Shown here piece by piece: positions 54,299-64,000 of a DNA stretch of 64,000 nt; the stretch's first letter is position 1; each line of letters opens with the position of its first letter. This DNA is from Rhynchosporium graminicola. Lineage: Eukaryota; Ascomycota; Leotiomycetes; Helotiales; Ploettnerulaceae. Where the stretch lies: assembly GCA_900074885.1 (NCBI GenBank), contig FJUW01000022.1, positions 496,001-560,000 on the forward strand, in the 5' to 3' direction. Under the pieces are notes generated by a model. That model had not been told where the DNA came from. It was given only the letters and a program-made list of their open reading frames with translations, and did not search any database. Both the position numbers and the translations under genes were made by a program.

Positions 54299-55889
54299 AA
54301 GTTGAATCACGATACCGAGAACGGCGACCTGAAAATATCAAGAAACCGACGACTAGTTTAGTTCACTGGAGGGCTGTGCAACGATAATAATGCTGTGGGG
54401 TGACGAGGTCGCGGATTCCGCGGGTTTGGTAGGACCCCGAAAAGGATTTCTTACCCGCCATGTCCTTACCCGCTAAGCAAAAAATTGTATCAGGATATTT
54501 ATATTTCTGATATCCATGGACTCACTTATATCCTTATATCTTGCTGCTTCCTTGTAACAAGGAGGTCCCCTGTGTCGGTCAGGAACTCAAAGTTCAGTCT
54601 CAGGTCGGTTATGGTTCGCTTAGGTCATAGAAACCAGGAACCATACCATTTTCTCCACCTTGTGGTTTCTTTTGATATTTTTTTTTTGACCATGGGGCAA
54701 AACAATCAAAATCTTTGAGTAATTTTCAGCCTTCAACGGGCTAAGAAAGAAATCATGGGCGAGATGTCCCAAGAAGGTTTGCAGATTTGGTGATAAGATT
54801 TTTCGGGTTTTCTGGCCAAGCTTCGAGCATCAGATGCCCAGACCAGAGCCAAGAGGATAGGTGGGACTGGAAAGCTAAGCAGTTACGTAGGTAATGTGTG
54901 TTTGGTTGTAGTTTGCATCGCAATATTGCTCCAACGAGGAGTAATATCCATGATATTGCGGCATATTGCGAAAGTGGGAGGTACGCAAAGGTCAATGTCT
55001 TGCGCGGCAGTAGCAGCAGCAGAATACGAGAGAGACTATGAGCTGTTTTCGAGGATTAATAGCGCAAAGTGCGATTCTCCATGATCCTTACGGCGAAAGA
55101 TGAGCCATCTTGCATTGTATACGCGTCAGAGAGAAGAGCAATTACTCTTCTCAGAATGGCTCTGATATTGAATATTCGACGATGCGTCCAGAACTCGAAC
55201 GATTTGTAAGCTGTGATTCCCGTGTAACGATTCTGCCCCCGGATCTTGGCTTTCAAGGCTGCTTGATGAGGGTAAAGCAGCACATGTAAATATTATCTAC
55301 CTGCTTACCTGTAAGTTACCTACCAGTCACTATGAGCATTACCTACTTACCCAGGTAAATACCTATAACTGGCTAGTAGAGAAATGGTGCAGTGGTTGAT
55401 GTACTCGTACCGTAATTGATTGCCTCTCCTCTGTAGGTACCTACTACCTACTCGTACCTGTGCTACAACCTTAGTGCGAGCATCGAATGGCCTGGAACAA
55501 ACTCACGGTCCATTCATCGGCCCTGGCGTCATGTACCTAGCGCGCCCTGTTGTGCCCTGTATGGATATCCATGCCATGTCATGTGTCCCTGGCTGGCGAC
55601 TGCCTCCGACCCGTTTTCACTATTTTATGGGAGTCAGTCGCCCGGCGGCGCTGAGGGTCGCTCACACGATAGATAGATAGCCTCACACAGCCACCACCCC
55701 TTTGGCTTCGGCCTTGTGCGAAAAGTATATCCACTGCTGTTTCCCCTTCCACCTTCCATTTCGGAGGGCACGACGGTTCTTGACGTTTGCATTCATCAAG
55801 CTTCAAATATACATACTTGTTCCAGCTACTTCATCAACATCAACATCAACACGTCATAATATCTATATCCACATACATAAATACCAAAC
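54299..55889. other. Intergenic, 1.6 kb
   Basis: No gene is recognised. TACCTACC/GTAGGTA-rich runs at about 55300-55450 are like those common in fungal promoters, and CATCAACA repeats lie just before the next ATG. Confidence 0.5.
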
Positions 55890-56779
55890 ATGGCCGACAT
55901 CTTAGCAGCATTCGATGAATTGGAGAAGAAGGAGAACTCCAAGAAGCCCCTCAAATCAACAAATAAGAAGTTTGTCAATCCACTAAAATCGTATGTCCCT
56001 ACCAAGTCTTCTCTCCTCTGCCCGCCATATGCGAGAAATATCTAGACAATAAATCCTCAGTACTTCCTCTAACTAATAACCACCACAGTTCCGGCTCTCA
56101 GCGCACAGGACGAACGCAAACGCGACCCCAGAGTTCAGGCAACAGCCTTGTTCCTCCCTCGAGCAATCGTTCGCCTTCCGTGACGCCCTCAGTGATCTCC
56201 AATCGCCGAATCTCTTTCGTAGCACCAGAAGTTCCGCACTCGACACAACGGCGTCTTCGAATCCCCACTAAGACGGCCTCTCTAGCCTCTGGGTTTGTCT
56301 GGGACCCTAAACTCACAAAATATGGTGTCTCGGAGAAAGAATGGGAGAAGTTCACAGAGGATATCCTCCGCGCGGCGGCCCTGCCAAAACGAGCGAAGAT
56401 AATGTGGTCGCTGGTTAAGCAGGACGTCATAGACAAGATAAAGCGAGACTTGGATTTCAACGGCGACGTCAAGACAGAGTTGAAGGAGTGGAGTGCGCAT
56501 TTCAGACAGAAGGGCTTCACCGTCGGGCTAGAGCTGCCTGGCAAAGTGAAGGAGAGGGAGGACGAGACATTCGAGGAGCGCCAGCTAGCGGAGAGCTATG
56601 CGAAGTTCTTCAGGGTGGTCATCACGCCTAATGCCGAGAGGAGCGCCAGTATCTACTCCAGAAACTCGAGTTTGACAAGGAGTATCACGGGAGAGGGACT
56701 TGCGAACAGGACTACGCCGGATGCGAGTGATGATGATGATGGTGATGATGACGAGATAGACGAGGTGAAGATCAAATAG
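55890..56779 (+). CDS. Uncharacterised protein with acidic C-terminus
   Basis: Exon 1 55890-55990, intron 55991-56088, exon 2 56089-56779, giving 263 aa. I do not recognise the family. The N-terminus (MADILAAFDELEKKEN) is helical and charged, followed by a Ser/Arg-rich linker to about residue 85. A compact helical block (about 93-190; WDPKLTKYGVSEKEWEKF, then LPKRAKIMWSLVKQDVIDKI) looks like a folded domain. The tail has a run of Asp (SDDDDGDDDE). There is no signal peptide or membrane segment. It is convergent with the copper transporter. The domain has the look of a conserved filamentous-fungal protein, but that needs a search I cannot run. Confidence 0.7.
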
Positions 56780-57360
56780 TGGGCAGGCTGAAGTGAAAAG
56801 TGCTGATATTTGACAGGTGGGAAAACCAGGCGGAACACAATGACACATTTCTCCTCTTGAGCGGCACGCATAAACGGATTTACGAATGTATGATAGGACA
56901 GTGTTTTCACGATAAACGGGATTACGAACAAGCGTTTGATTTTCGAGCGGTCAATTTCAGCAAGCGCATGTCAACGACATGGAATGTCATTGTGGAGTGG
57001 GTATCTTCTACATTCATCGATAGTAGAGATACGGTTTGGTGATGATCAGAAGTACACTGTACATGGGTTTTGTGTAAATCCATTTTTGATAGTAAGTCGT
57101 AGCTCAGCTATGCCATCGAAGGACAATTTCAAGCATTAAGGCTCTTTCAGAAGATATCCTCGATTCCCCCTTTCAAGCATAGCGTAGGATATTCTCAATT
57201 ACGCCCGCATGAACTGTAAACCCACTGCAAACACCCCTCAAACATAGTATAAGTTATCCCAAATGAAGTACACGTGAAATATATACCCGCTGCAAAAGCG
57301 GGTATCCCACACCCGCTCTCATGTCTTTGAGCTTGTATTATCTCCTGCATGCCAACTTCT
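56780..57360. other. Convergent intergenic region
   Basis: This 581-bp region between two stop codons presumably holds both 3' UTRs. Nothing else is seen. Confidence 0.5.
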
Positions 57361-58189
57361 TCAGTGACAAGCCCCATCCTTTGTTGCACTCGTACTATTG
57401 CCAAAAACCAAATATCCCACAAACGAGCCCACACCCACAGCAAGCATCACCCAGCCATTATAAGTCATGAAAAGCAGCCTATACATAAACCCCTCAGCCA
57501 GTTTCCCTTTCCCAAGTTGTCGGATCTTGCAATCGAGGTAATGGGGGGAGAGGCAGGTACTCACATCAACATAAACGCATAGAAAGTCTGCACCGCGTAA
57601 ATCGCCGCCTTCATCACATGCGCGTTCTGGCTAACGGCCACGGCATTGCGTCCTGTCCACAGGAAAGGCGTCCTCTCAGTAACAGATCCCGACCCAGCTT
57701 TGTGTTTGCAAGAACAAGTCTCAGCTTTCTTGTTCGACTCATTCTTTATATTTCCCATTCATTTCATGGAAAAGAAATATGAAAGGAATGCTTTTGTTGG
57801 TGTATGAAGTCGTGCTGAAAGAGAGGGATTGAGAAGGGGAAGAGGAAGCACTTACTCGGAGCCTCGTTCGTCTTCTTGGCAACGCTTTGCTCGTATCTTC
57901 GTGATGCGGAGCGGATGGCTTCGTATCCTGCTGTTAGAGCTACGACGGCGACGAGGGAGATGAGTAGGCTGGTTGTGCTGCGGACGTGCCACCATTTGAA
58001 GACGATGCAGAGGTTCGTCGTGTCCCATGTGAAGAGCATCTGTTGGAGAGGATGATCTGTCAGTTACTACTTTCTGCAGATGGGGGGGGAGTTCGGGTTG
58101 GAAATGCGGCGTACGTTCATATTGCACATATCTGCCATGCCGCCGTGGCCGTGTCCCATGCCGGAGTGGTCCATGTATGAATGATCCAT
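57361..58189 (-). CDS. Ctr-family copper transporter
   Basis: Exons 58189-58115, 58039-57856, 57724-57565 and 57478-57361, giving 178 aa. Ctr proteins form trimeric copper(I) channels. The N-terminus (MDHSYMDHSGMGHGHGGMADM) is rich in Met/His copper-binding motifs. Three membrane segments follow: one after FTWDTTNLCIVFKWWH, one with AVQTFYAFMLMLLFMTYN carrying the Met-x3-Met filter, and one with the GxxxG packing motif (GVGSFVGYLVFG). The loop contains CSCKH. The third exon's acceptor is set by phase: nearer AGs put a stop in frame, so AAAG before CTGAG is used. The size fits fungal Ctr2/Ctr3-like proteins. Plasma membrane or vacuolar location cannot be decided. Confidence 0.9.
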
Positions 58190-59073
58190 CTTGTCGTGAG
58201 TTAACTGTTCGTTTCTTGTGGCTGGTAGTGATGTTTGGCAAGCGTATCTGGCTTTGCTTTCGAGATGCGAAGTGGGTCAAATTATCTGTAGGGATAGGAT
58301 GAAGGTACTGTATATGAATGGCGATTGGAATGAGCAGAAGTGGATGTAGCAGATGTACAGCTCCTGTGAAGTGTCACATGTACCAATTGGAGTCTAACAA
58401 CTTTCTCAAACGTGCTCGGGTCTCGAGTTGCAGCTTCGGAGCGGGCCGAGACAGGCTACTTGCTCTGATTGGCTGAAGCTGCAATGACAACAATAGATAC
58501 CCGTACACGTATACAGTACTCAACTCACAATCTATTTGTTTGCATCATGCTAAAGATATATCGAAACTTGTATGTTCTCTCCAGGCACTTTTCCAAACAG
58601 ACTGAGAGTGTATGTATCATTTCACAACGACAGTTTGATATTGCCCTTTGGAGAGTGACTATTACAATTGCTTTGATTGCAGAAAAAATTGAGATATACA
58701 TAAGTCCTGATCGGATTAAGACAGATTATAGTATACGGTGTTATAGTAGATAGAGTGTATTCAAGTCGATGATATATAAAGCGACTTTCTATAGGCTAAA
58801 ATTCGGCATACCTTTTGTCCCGTAAGTCGTTGACTTCTATAGCAGGTCTATCAATGATACAGCACAGATTTCAGACCAAGTTTATCTGTCCATATGTGCT
58901 CTACTCCAGAGAATTATCTAGAATCCTTTTCGCTTTAATGCTTACAAGGTCCAGCCAGCACTACAGGCTTATTCCATCGCTTAAAGAACGGGAATTGGGG
59001 GGTATGGATTTCAAATAGATATGTCAAATAGACATCAAAACGATGACATCCTTGATCTCCTAAACAAAAGTCT
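58190..59073. other. Intergenic, 0.9 kb
   Basis: This is the promoter side of the copper transporter and the 3' side of the GFA gene. I found no convincing Mac1/Cuf1-type copper element. No gene is seen. Confidence 0.45.
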
Positions 59074-59805
59074 TCAGTCCACGCGCGGGATCAACTTCCG
59101 CCCATCGAAGGTAGTATACACGATGCTGTCCATAAGATATCGGTGAAAGTCCTCACCTGTTTATAAAGATGATAAGCTCTTGCACAAACACAGTACTATC
59201 CCTTTTCTGAGCGGCAAAGGAGCATCTGGTCCACCAGATAAGATGAAATGGACAAGGAAGTTAAACTTACGTTGATAGCCAAGATATCATGATCTGTATC
59301 GCGCTTAGCTGGGACGGTACCATTGAAGTCGATGAGTATGCTCGTCCCGCAAGTTTTGCAGAATTTGTGAGTCTTCAATTTAGTGTTGAATTTATCTTCT
59401 CCAAGGCTCTCAAACCCTATAGTCATTCTTTCAGCCTTTATTTCCAAATTCGTGAAGAATTTGCAGAGAGTGGGGCGTACCTCTGGTGAAATGTATATCT
59501 CGGCGAGGAGGGTAGACAAAGACATAGCCGTTCTGAGTGCAAATGGTACAGTTACATTTATTGACTGTCTGTGTAGGAAATGGGTCGTCCATCTTGACAG
59601 TGAATTTCACACCTCCACAATGGCATTGTGCTTCATGAGTGACTCGTTCTTTCTGGACGACGGTGGAAGTGGACTTTGCGGCTAACATCATGTATTTGAG
59701 AGGGATGTATTTGGGCTTCGAAGAACTTGACCTGAATAGCAAAATAGAAAAGTAGAAGCGATATACGAAGAAGAAATACTCAGCCGGGTCATACTTAGAG
59801 GACAT
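59074..59805 (-). CDS. GFA-family (glutathione-dependent formaldehyde-activating-like) zinc protein
   Basis: Exon 1 59805-59481, intron 59480-59417, exon 2 59416-59271, exon 3 59151-59074. The Gfa fold binds zinc through CHCGGVKF, CNCTIC and CKTCGTSI, all present. Most relatives have no proven substrate. The third exon begins after an AG in GTGAG, not the nearer CAG; only this gives FHRYLMDSIVYTTFDGRKLIP in the family frame. Near the N-terminus 48 nt (59779-59732) have GT-AG ends and are a multiple of three. Spliced, the protein is 166 aa; retained, 182 aa with an extra hydrophobic stretch (YFFFVYRFYFSILLFR). The Met at 59691 is another possible start. It is divergent from alternative oxidase. 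Confidence 0.8.
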
Positions 59806-61229
59806 ATGTAGTTATTGGGAAACATATCAACACCCAGCTAAGCGGGGCATCAGCATGTTACTGCGCCTTTCTGTAGGCAGCTGATTATCCGAGCTGACAA
59901 ATTGAATGTGTTCGAGAACGAATTGAAGGCAGTCTACGCAATTTTCTCTCGGGAGCAATCCGAGTATACATTGCTTGGAAGCTCACAAAGGAGTTCCATA
60001 GGCTATACGTTGTCAGATCTCAAGGATCGTCTCCGAGGAAAATTGTGCTTCAGTAATTCGAGATACGTATAGCGCTGACGAGATCCCGTTGATGAATCTA
60101 TCATCGCAACCCAAAGAAGAGCTGTTACGCGGGAGAAACGATACAGCTAGAGGCGACAAGGAAACACCATAAGTCTCCTTTTCATATCCTGGTTATCAAG
60201 TGACTCTAGTCGAAAGGGGCGTGGTTGAAGAGAAGGAAAATATTTCAGTTCAGCAAGTCATACTTCGACCACTTAAACCTATGTGCACAACCAGACTGCA
60301 CCTATTGAACCGATTCAAAAGTCAACATGGAAGAAAGGAGTCTAGTTAGTTGGCAAGTAATACACACAACGTACGTACTACTGCAGCTTGCATAGCCAGA
60401 GCGACGCATGTGCTTCTCCAAAACCTATGGTCTAATGGCAAAATGGCAATTGACAATTCACAAATGTGCGAAGAACACCGAATGTAGATCTGAGTGGTCT
60501 GGCAATAACTCAAACTGCCCCTACTGACCTTATGTTTTGCGAGAGACAAAAGGAGATCCGGTAGCGTAGACAGCCTTGAAGAAACTAAGACGGTGAAGGT
60601 CTGGGTTAGTAAATGATATTTGAGTAGAGTTTCATGAAATTTGAAATGCAGTCGTCATAGAGAGAATTGATGGAGAGTCTTTTACTGGAGCCGTGGCAAG
60701 ATCAAACAAAAAGGTTTGCTTGTCGTTGTCATCAACATGAAGAGATTTGATGGTGGAACCTCAAGTATCGGAATTAATCGCGCCAATGTTTATGCGTAGA
60801 GCCTGCTCGGGATCCGCCGGAACACACCATGCAAGGCTAAAGAGTCATCTCGACGAGGCTGAGGTCAGCATGTGCCACTTCAACGCTCCAACGTCCAACC
60901 AAGTCATCCCAATTGACGAGCTGATCCAATATTAAGGCATATCCCGGTTCCAGGACGATACGAGAAATGAATACTAACAATCAGGAATCGCTCCGATACC
61001 GAGTTTTGACGGAGAAGACAGGATCTTGCCGTCGCAGCCTCAGCCATTGAACAATACAACCGGAAACTCCCTTTGCTCCAAAACAAAGAGCGGACCTCCC
61101 TGGGGCACTCATTCTTGCTATACATACCTACATCTTCATCTCTGACTTTACAACTGAAAACTAACAAATTTCCTCTGTATACACTATTCATCCTCTTTGA
61201 ACACCAGGTTTGACTCCCAATCATCCCCG
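59806..61229. promoter_or_regulatory. Divergent intergenic region, GFA protein / alternative oxidase
   Basis: This 1.4-kb region should hold the stress-responsive alternative oxidase promoter. Short open frames only; I cannot place specific sites. Confidence 0.4.
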
Positions 61230-62426
61230 ATGTATGTCGCAAGGGTATCAACAAAGCTTCAACTCTCTAAGCAATCTGCTGCACAGCTCTCGAGAGCAGT
61301 GACTACTTGCTCCCAATGCCATGGAGGCTCAACGAACGCAGCAGGTTTTCGTTTGACAGCTGCACATCTACAATCGCGCCGCCAGTTCTCCACAACACCT
61401 CGAACACAACTACGAGATATATTCCCTTCTCCAGAACATGAGCATATCAAGAAGACCGAAGCCGCTTGGCCTCATCCACCGTAAGCCTATCTGCCAACAC
61501 TTTAGCAACTGCCACATGCTGATTCTTACCTATAGATACGATGGCGAAAAAATAAAGAATGATATCTACTACGCCCATCGAGAGCCCCAAGACTTCAGTG
61601 ATAGAATAGCTCTCTTCATGGTTCGCTTACTTCGATTCGGAATGGATACAGCTACACGGTATAAGCACGACGTCGAAACGCCCAAGAAAATCGGTGACAG
61701 CAATGCTGTTACGGAAACCAAGCCTTACGCAATGTCCGAGAAGAAATGGCTCATCCGAATGGTATTTCTCGAATCTGTTGCAGGTGTACCAGGGATGGTC
61801 GCTGGGATGGTTCGCCACCTTCATAGTTTGAGACGACTCAAGAGAGACAATGGATGGATCGAAACACTACTGGAAGAAGCCTATAATGAGCGGATGCATC
61901 TTCTTACATTTCTCAAGATGGCAGAGCCTGGCAAATTCATGAAGTTCATGATATTAGGAGCTCAGGGCGTTTTCTTCAACTCGATGTTTCTCTCCTACCT
62001 CATTTCGCCAAAGACCTGTCACCGCTTTGTTGGCTATCTTGAGGAGGAGGCCGTCTTGACCTACTCACTTGCCATTCAAGATATTGAGGCTGGCAAGCTC
62101 CCAGTAAGTTCAAGAAACTTCCGTCACTATCTGAAATCAAGTACTAACTTGCGTAGAAATGGTCTGATCCTAAATTTCAAATCCCTGCGCTGGCAGTCAA
62201 TTACTGGAAGATGCCTGAGGGGTCCCGAACTATGAAGGATCTCCTGCTGTACATCAGAGCAGATGAAGCCAAGCATCGCGAAGTCAACCATACACTTGGC
62301 AATCTTGACCAAAATGAAGATTCGAACCCATTCGTAAGCGAATACAAAGACACCGACCTCCCGCATCCAGGCAAGGGTATCGAGCATATTAAGCCGTTGG
62401 GATGGGAAAGAAAAGATGTCATTTGA
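61230..62426 (+). CDS. AOX1: Mitochondrial alternative oxidase
   Basis: Exons 61230-61480, 61536-62103 and 62157-62426, giving 362 aa. It oxidises ubiquinol and reduces oxygen to water, bypassing complexes III and IV, on the matrix side of the inner membrane. The N-terminus is a mitochondrial presequence ([20 protein letters not shown], Arg/Ser-rich to about 60). The four diiron-binding motifs are present: [24 protein letters not shown] and [12 protein letters not shown]. Two hydrophobic helices suit monotopic membrane binding. The length is standard for fungi. It lacks the plant regulatory cysteine region. The frame is open above 61230 but has no earlier ATG, so this start is firm. Expression is usually induced when the cytochrome path is blocked. 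Confidence 0.96.
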
Positions 62427-64000
62427 ACGAGGATTTTTGATGAACACGACGGAAAGACTAAGATGATCCAAGCCGGGCCTCTGAATCACAAGACAACACC
62501 ACCGAAAACACCACTCTTCACTTGTATATATTTCGCCCTAACGAATTCCTTATGTTTCTACAAAATAGCGTTTCGATAGAAAGATCTCCTACTCAGAAAA
62601 GGTTCCCAGATACCATGTAGCACTACATAGATTCATCGGCTTCGCAGCTTTTGGATAAGGCGTTTGCTTTACTTGTTTTGGATGGAGCCGCAGATTGACT
62701 TTGGGGTGGAGCGGAATATTAGTAATAAAGTGTTACAGAGCAAGCATGCCATTATTGCCTTCGGATCCATCTCGTCATTGCTTTGCTGGATAAGCTCATA
62801 TGATTAGAGTTTTGTTGAGCTTATCTGCTGCCCTCTCAGTCGCCAGCTTCCTACTTGAAATCGCTAGGTCTATGCAGAGCTTGCATCATTACTGTCTTCT
62901 CGGGGTATACCACGTAAATAAACATTGCCGGCTAAGGCAAGTGAGGAACACTGACACTGTTGCACCCAACAAGCTATTTCTGAACACTCAATAGATGGAT
63001 ACTTCGAAGAATTATATAAAGCTTTTTAAAGCAGTTTTAGAGGAGTCTGCTAGAATGATATAGTATTTCGAGATTTTGCGGCTGAGAAAATCCTAGTTTT
63101 TGTTCGGCAGCTAGACACTTACTTGCTTTAATTCCACGATTAGACTCCTTAGCCGGCCGAGTTTATTTACGCCGCGTAGTTAGGTCCCAATCGGTTCAAA
63201 GTCAACAGAACCGCGCATTGGCGGGAAAATTAAGCGGAGATGTCGAGGTATAGACTATAAGCGAAAGCACAGGAATCTTGGAAATCTTGGACTTTTTATG
63301 AAAACCTCCAATTCTTTACTATTTTACCGGGTTCTTTTCAGGACTCGCAATCCTTAATCCTGGAAGTGGTGTATTTGTATGCCACGTTAATTGTTTGGCA
63401 GATCTCTCTAGGCGCCTACCAGTATTCATCCGTACCAGCTGCAGACCCTGACATGTCGAAGAACGGTATCGAAAGTTATGACGCGATAGGCAGCTCGAGT
63501 CTCGACAGTGCATGAACATCCCTACCCGATCAACGTCTAACTCGAAAGTTGAGTCAGTGTAGACCTTCCGCCGGGGGTCAGTGGAAAGAATATCCTTTAC
63601 AGCTGATACAAACTATACTATTGCTAATAGACTAACTTCAATACCACGGAAAATCGTTGAAACTATCTGCTGGTCAATAGTCACGGTTAGCTGAGTGTAT
63701 GTGCCGGGTTTAGCCGAATCTATCTCTCTAGAGGTCTCGACTACCTTGATTCAGCAGCATATTATGACAATAATATTACTGTATACGACTCATGTGAGAC
63801 TACTTGATTTTACGTACACCACAAAGTGATACTCACACTATCCACTGTAGACTATGAGGCTGCCGTTCGAACGGCATCGATATTCTCTATAGCGGATACC
63901 TCGCTTAAGCTGTTTTGCCCTGAACATTCTCCTGCTCTCCTCGAAAGCTCAGACGACTCAACCCCCTTGGCCAAGTTATTGCCTTTAGATCTTAGGTAGA
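62427..64000. other. Gene-poor right end with a possible relic
   Basis: No intact gene. On the + strand from about 63815 to a stop at 63997-63999 one frame looks protein-like (STVDYEAAVRTASIFSIADT, then LKLFCPEHSPALLE) but has no Met and a stop just upstream. It may be the relic or last exon of a gene. The preceding 300 bp have many stops in all frames. Confidence 0.35.

Noticed and set aside
59152..59160. Nearest CAG as acceptor of the last GFA exon
   Set aside because: It gives a short non-family tail; the AG inside GTGAG restores the family sequence to the stop.
1..64000. CRISPR arrays, tRNA and rRNA genes
   Set aside because: I looked for spaced direct repeats and for tRNA B-box sequences (GGTTCGANTCC). 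The few partial hits lie in coding sequence or lack the rest of the tRNA.

Overview
This window looks like nuclear DNA of a filamentous ascomycete (Pezizomycotina). The genes are split by short GT-AG introns, mostly 45-130 nt, and several introns carry CTAAC/CTGAC-type branch sites. The repertoire is typical of such fungi: alternative oxidase, vacuolar alpha-mannosidase, GH71 alpha-1,3-glucanase, a Ctr copper transporter, TVP38 and an F-box/WD40 protein. A Leotiomycete is my guess, but the class cannot be fixed from the sequence alone. I spliced all gene models by hand from reading frame, splice sites and family expectation. The + strand is given, so minus-strand genes run from high to low coordinates.

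Layout. The left edge (1-323) holds the 3' end of an MFS transporter gene, followed by about 4 kb without a recognisable gene. From 4.3 to 15.4 kb lies a redox and hydrolase neighbourhood: a membrane-anchored histidine acid phosphatase (-), a zinc alcohol dehydrogenase (+), a SWIM zinc-finger protein (-), a second zinc alcohol dehydrogenase in ten exons (-), and an FMN-dependent alpha-hydroxy-acid dehydrogenase (+) transcribed divergently from it. From 15.8 to 36.8 kb is mostly housekeeping: a large F-box/WD40 protein ending in a CAAX box (-), an uncharacterised Cys-Pro-motif protein (-), TVP38 (-), a CCCH/Smr protein (+), valyl-tRNA synthetase (-), a MutL homologue (+) and a Cys/Met-metabolism PLP enzyme (+).

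From 36.8 to 46 kb the region is more accessory: possible gene relics, an alpha/beta hydrolase, a broken NmrA-like gene, a low-complexity Ser/Pro protein and a GH71 glucanase. From 47.4 to 62.4 kb are vacuolar alpha-mannosidase, beta-carbonic anhydrase, a Nudix CoA-pyrophosphatase-like enzyme, a conserved unknown, a copper transporter, a GFA-family protein and mitochondrial alternative oxidase. The right end (62.4-64 kb) is gene-poor with at most a relic.

How genes fit together. Valyl-tRNA synthetase and the MutL homologue share a 673-bp divergent promoter with a perfect Gcn4/CPC1-type TGAGTCA. The two alcohol dehydrogenases and the FMN dehydrogenase could act on related alcohol, aldehyde or hydroxy-acid substrates, but no biosynthetic core enzyme is present. 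I saw no CRISPR, tRNA, rRNA or intact transposon. The most interesting signals are an AUG-less, tandem-ACG mitochondrial leader in frame with valyl-tRNA synthetase and an F-box/WD40 protein with a predicted prenylation site.
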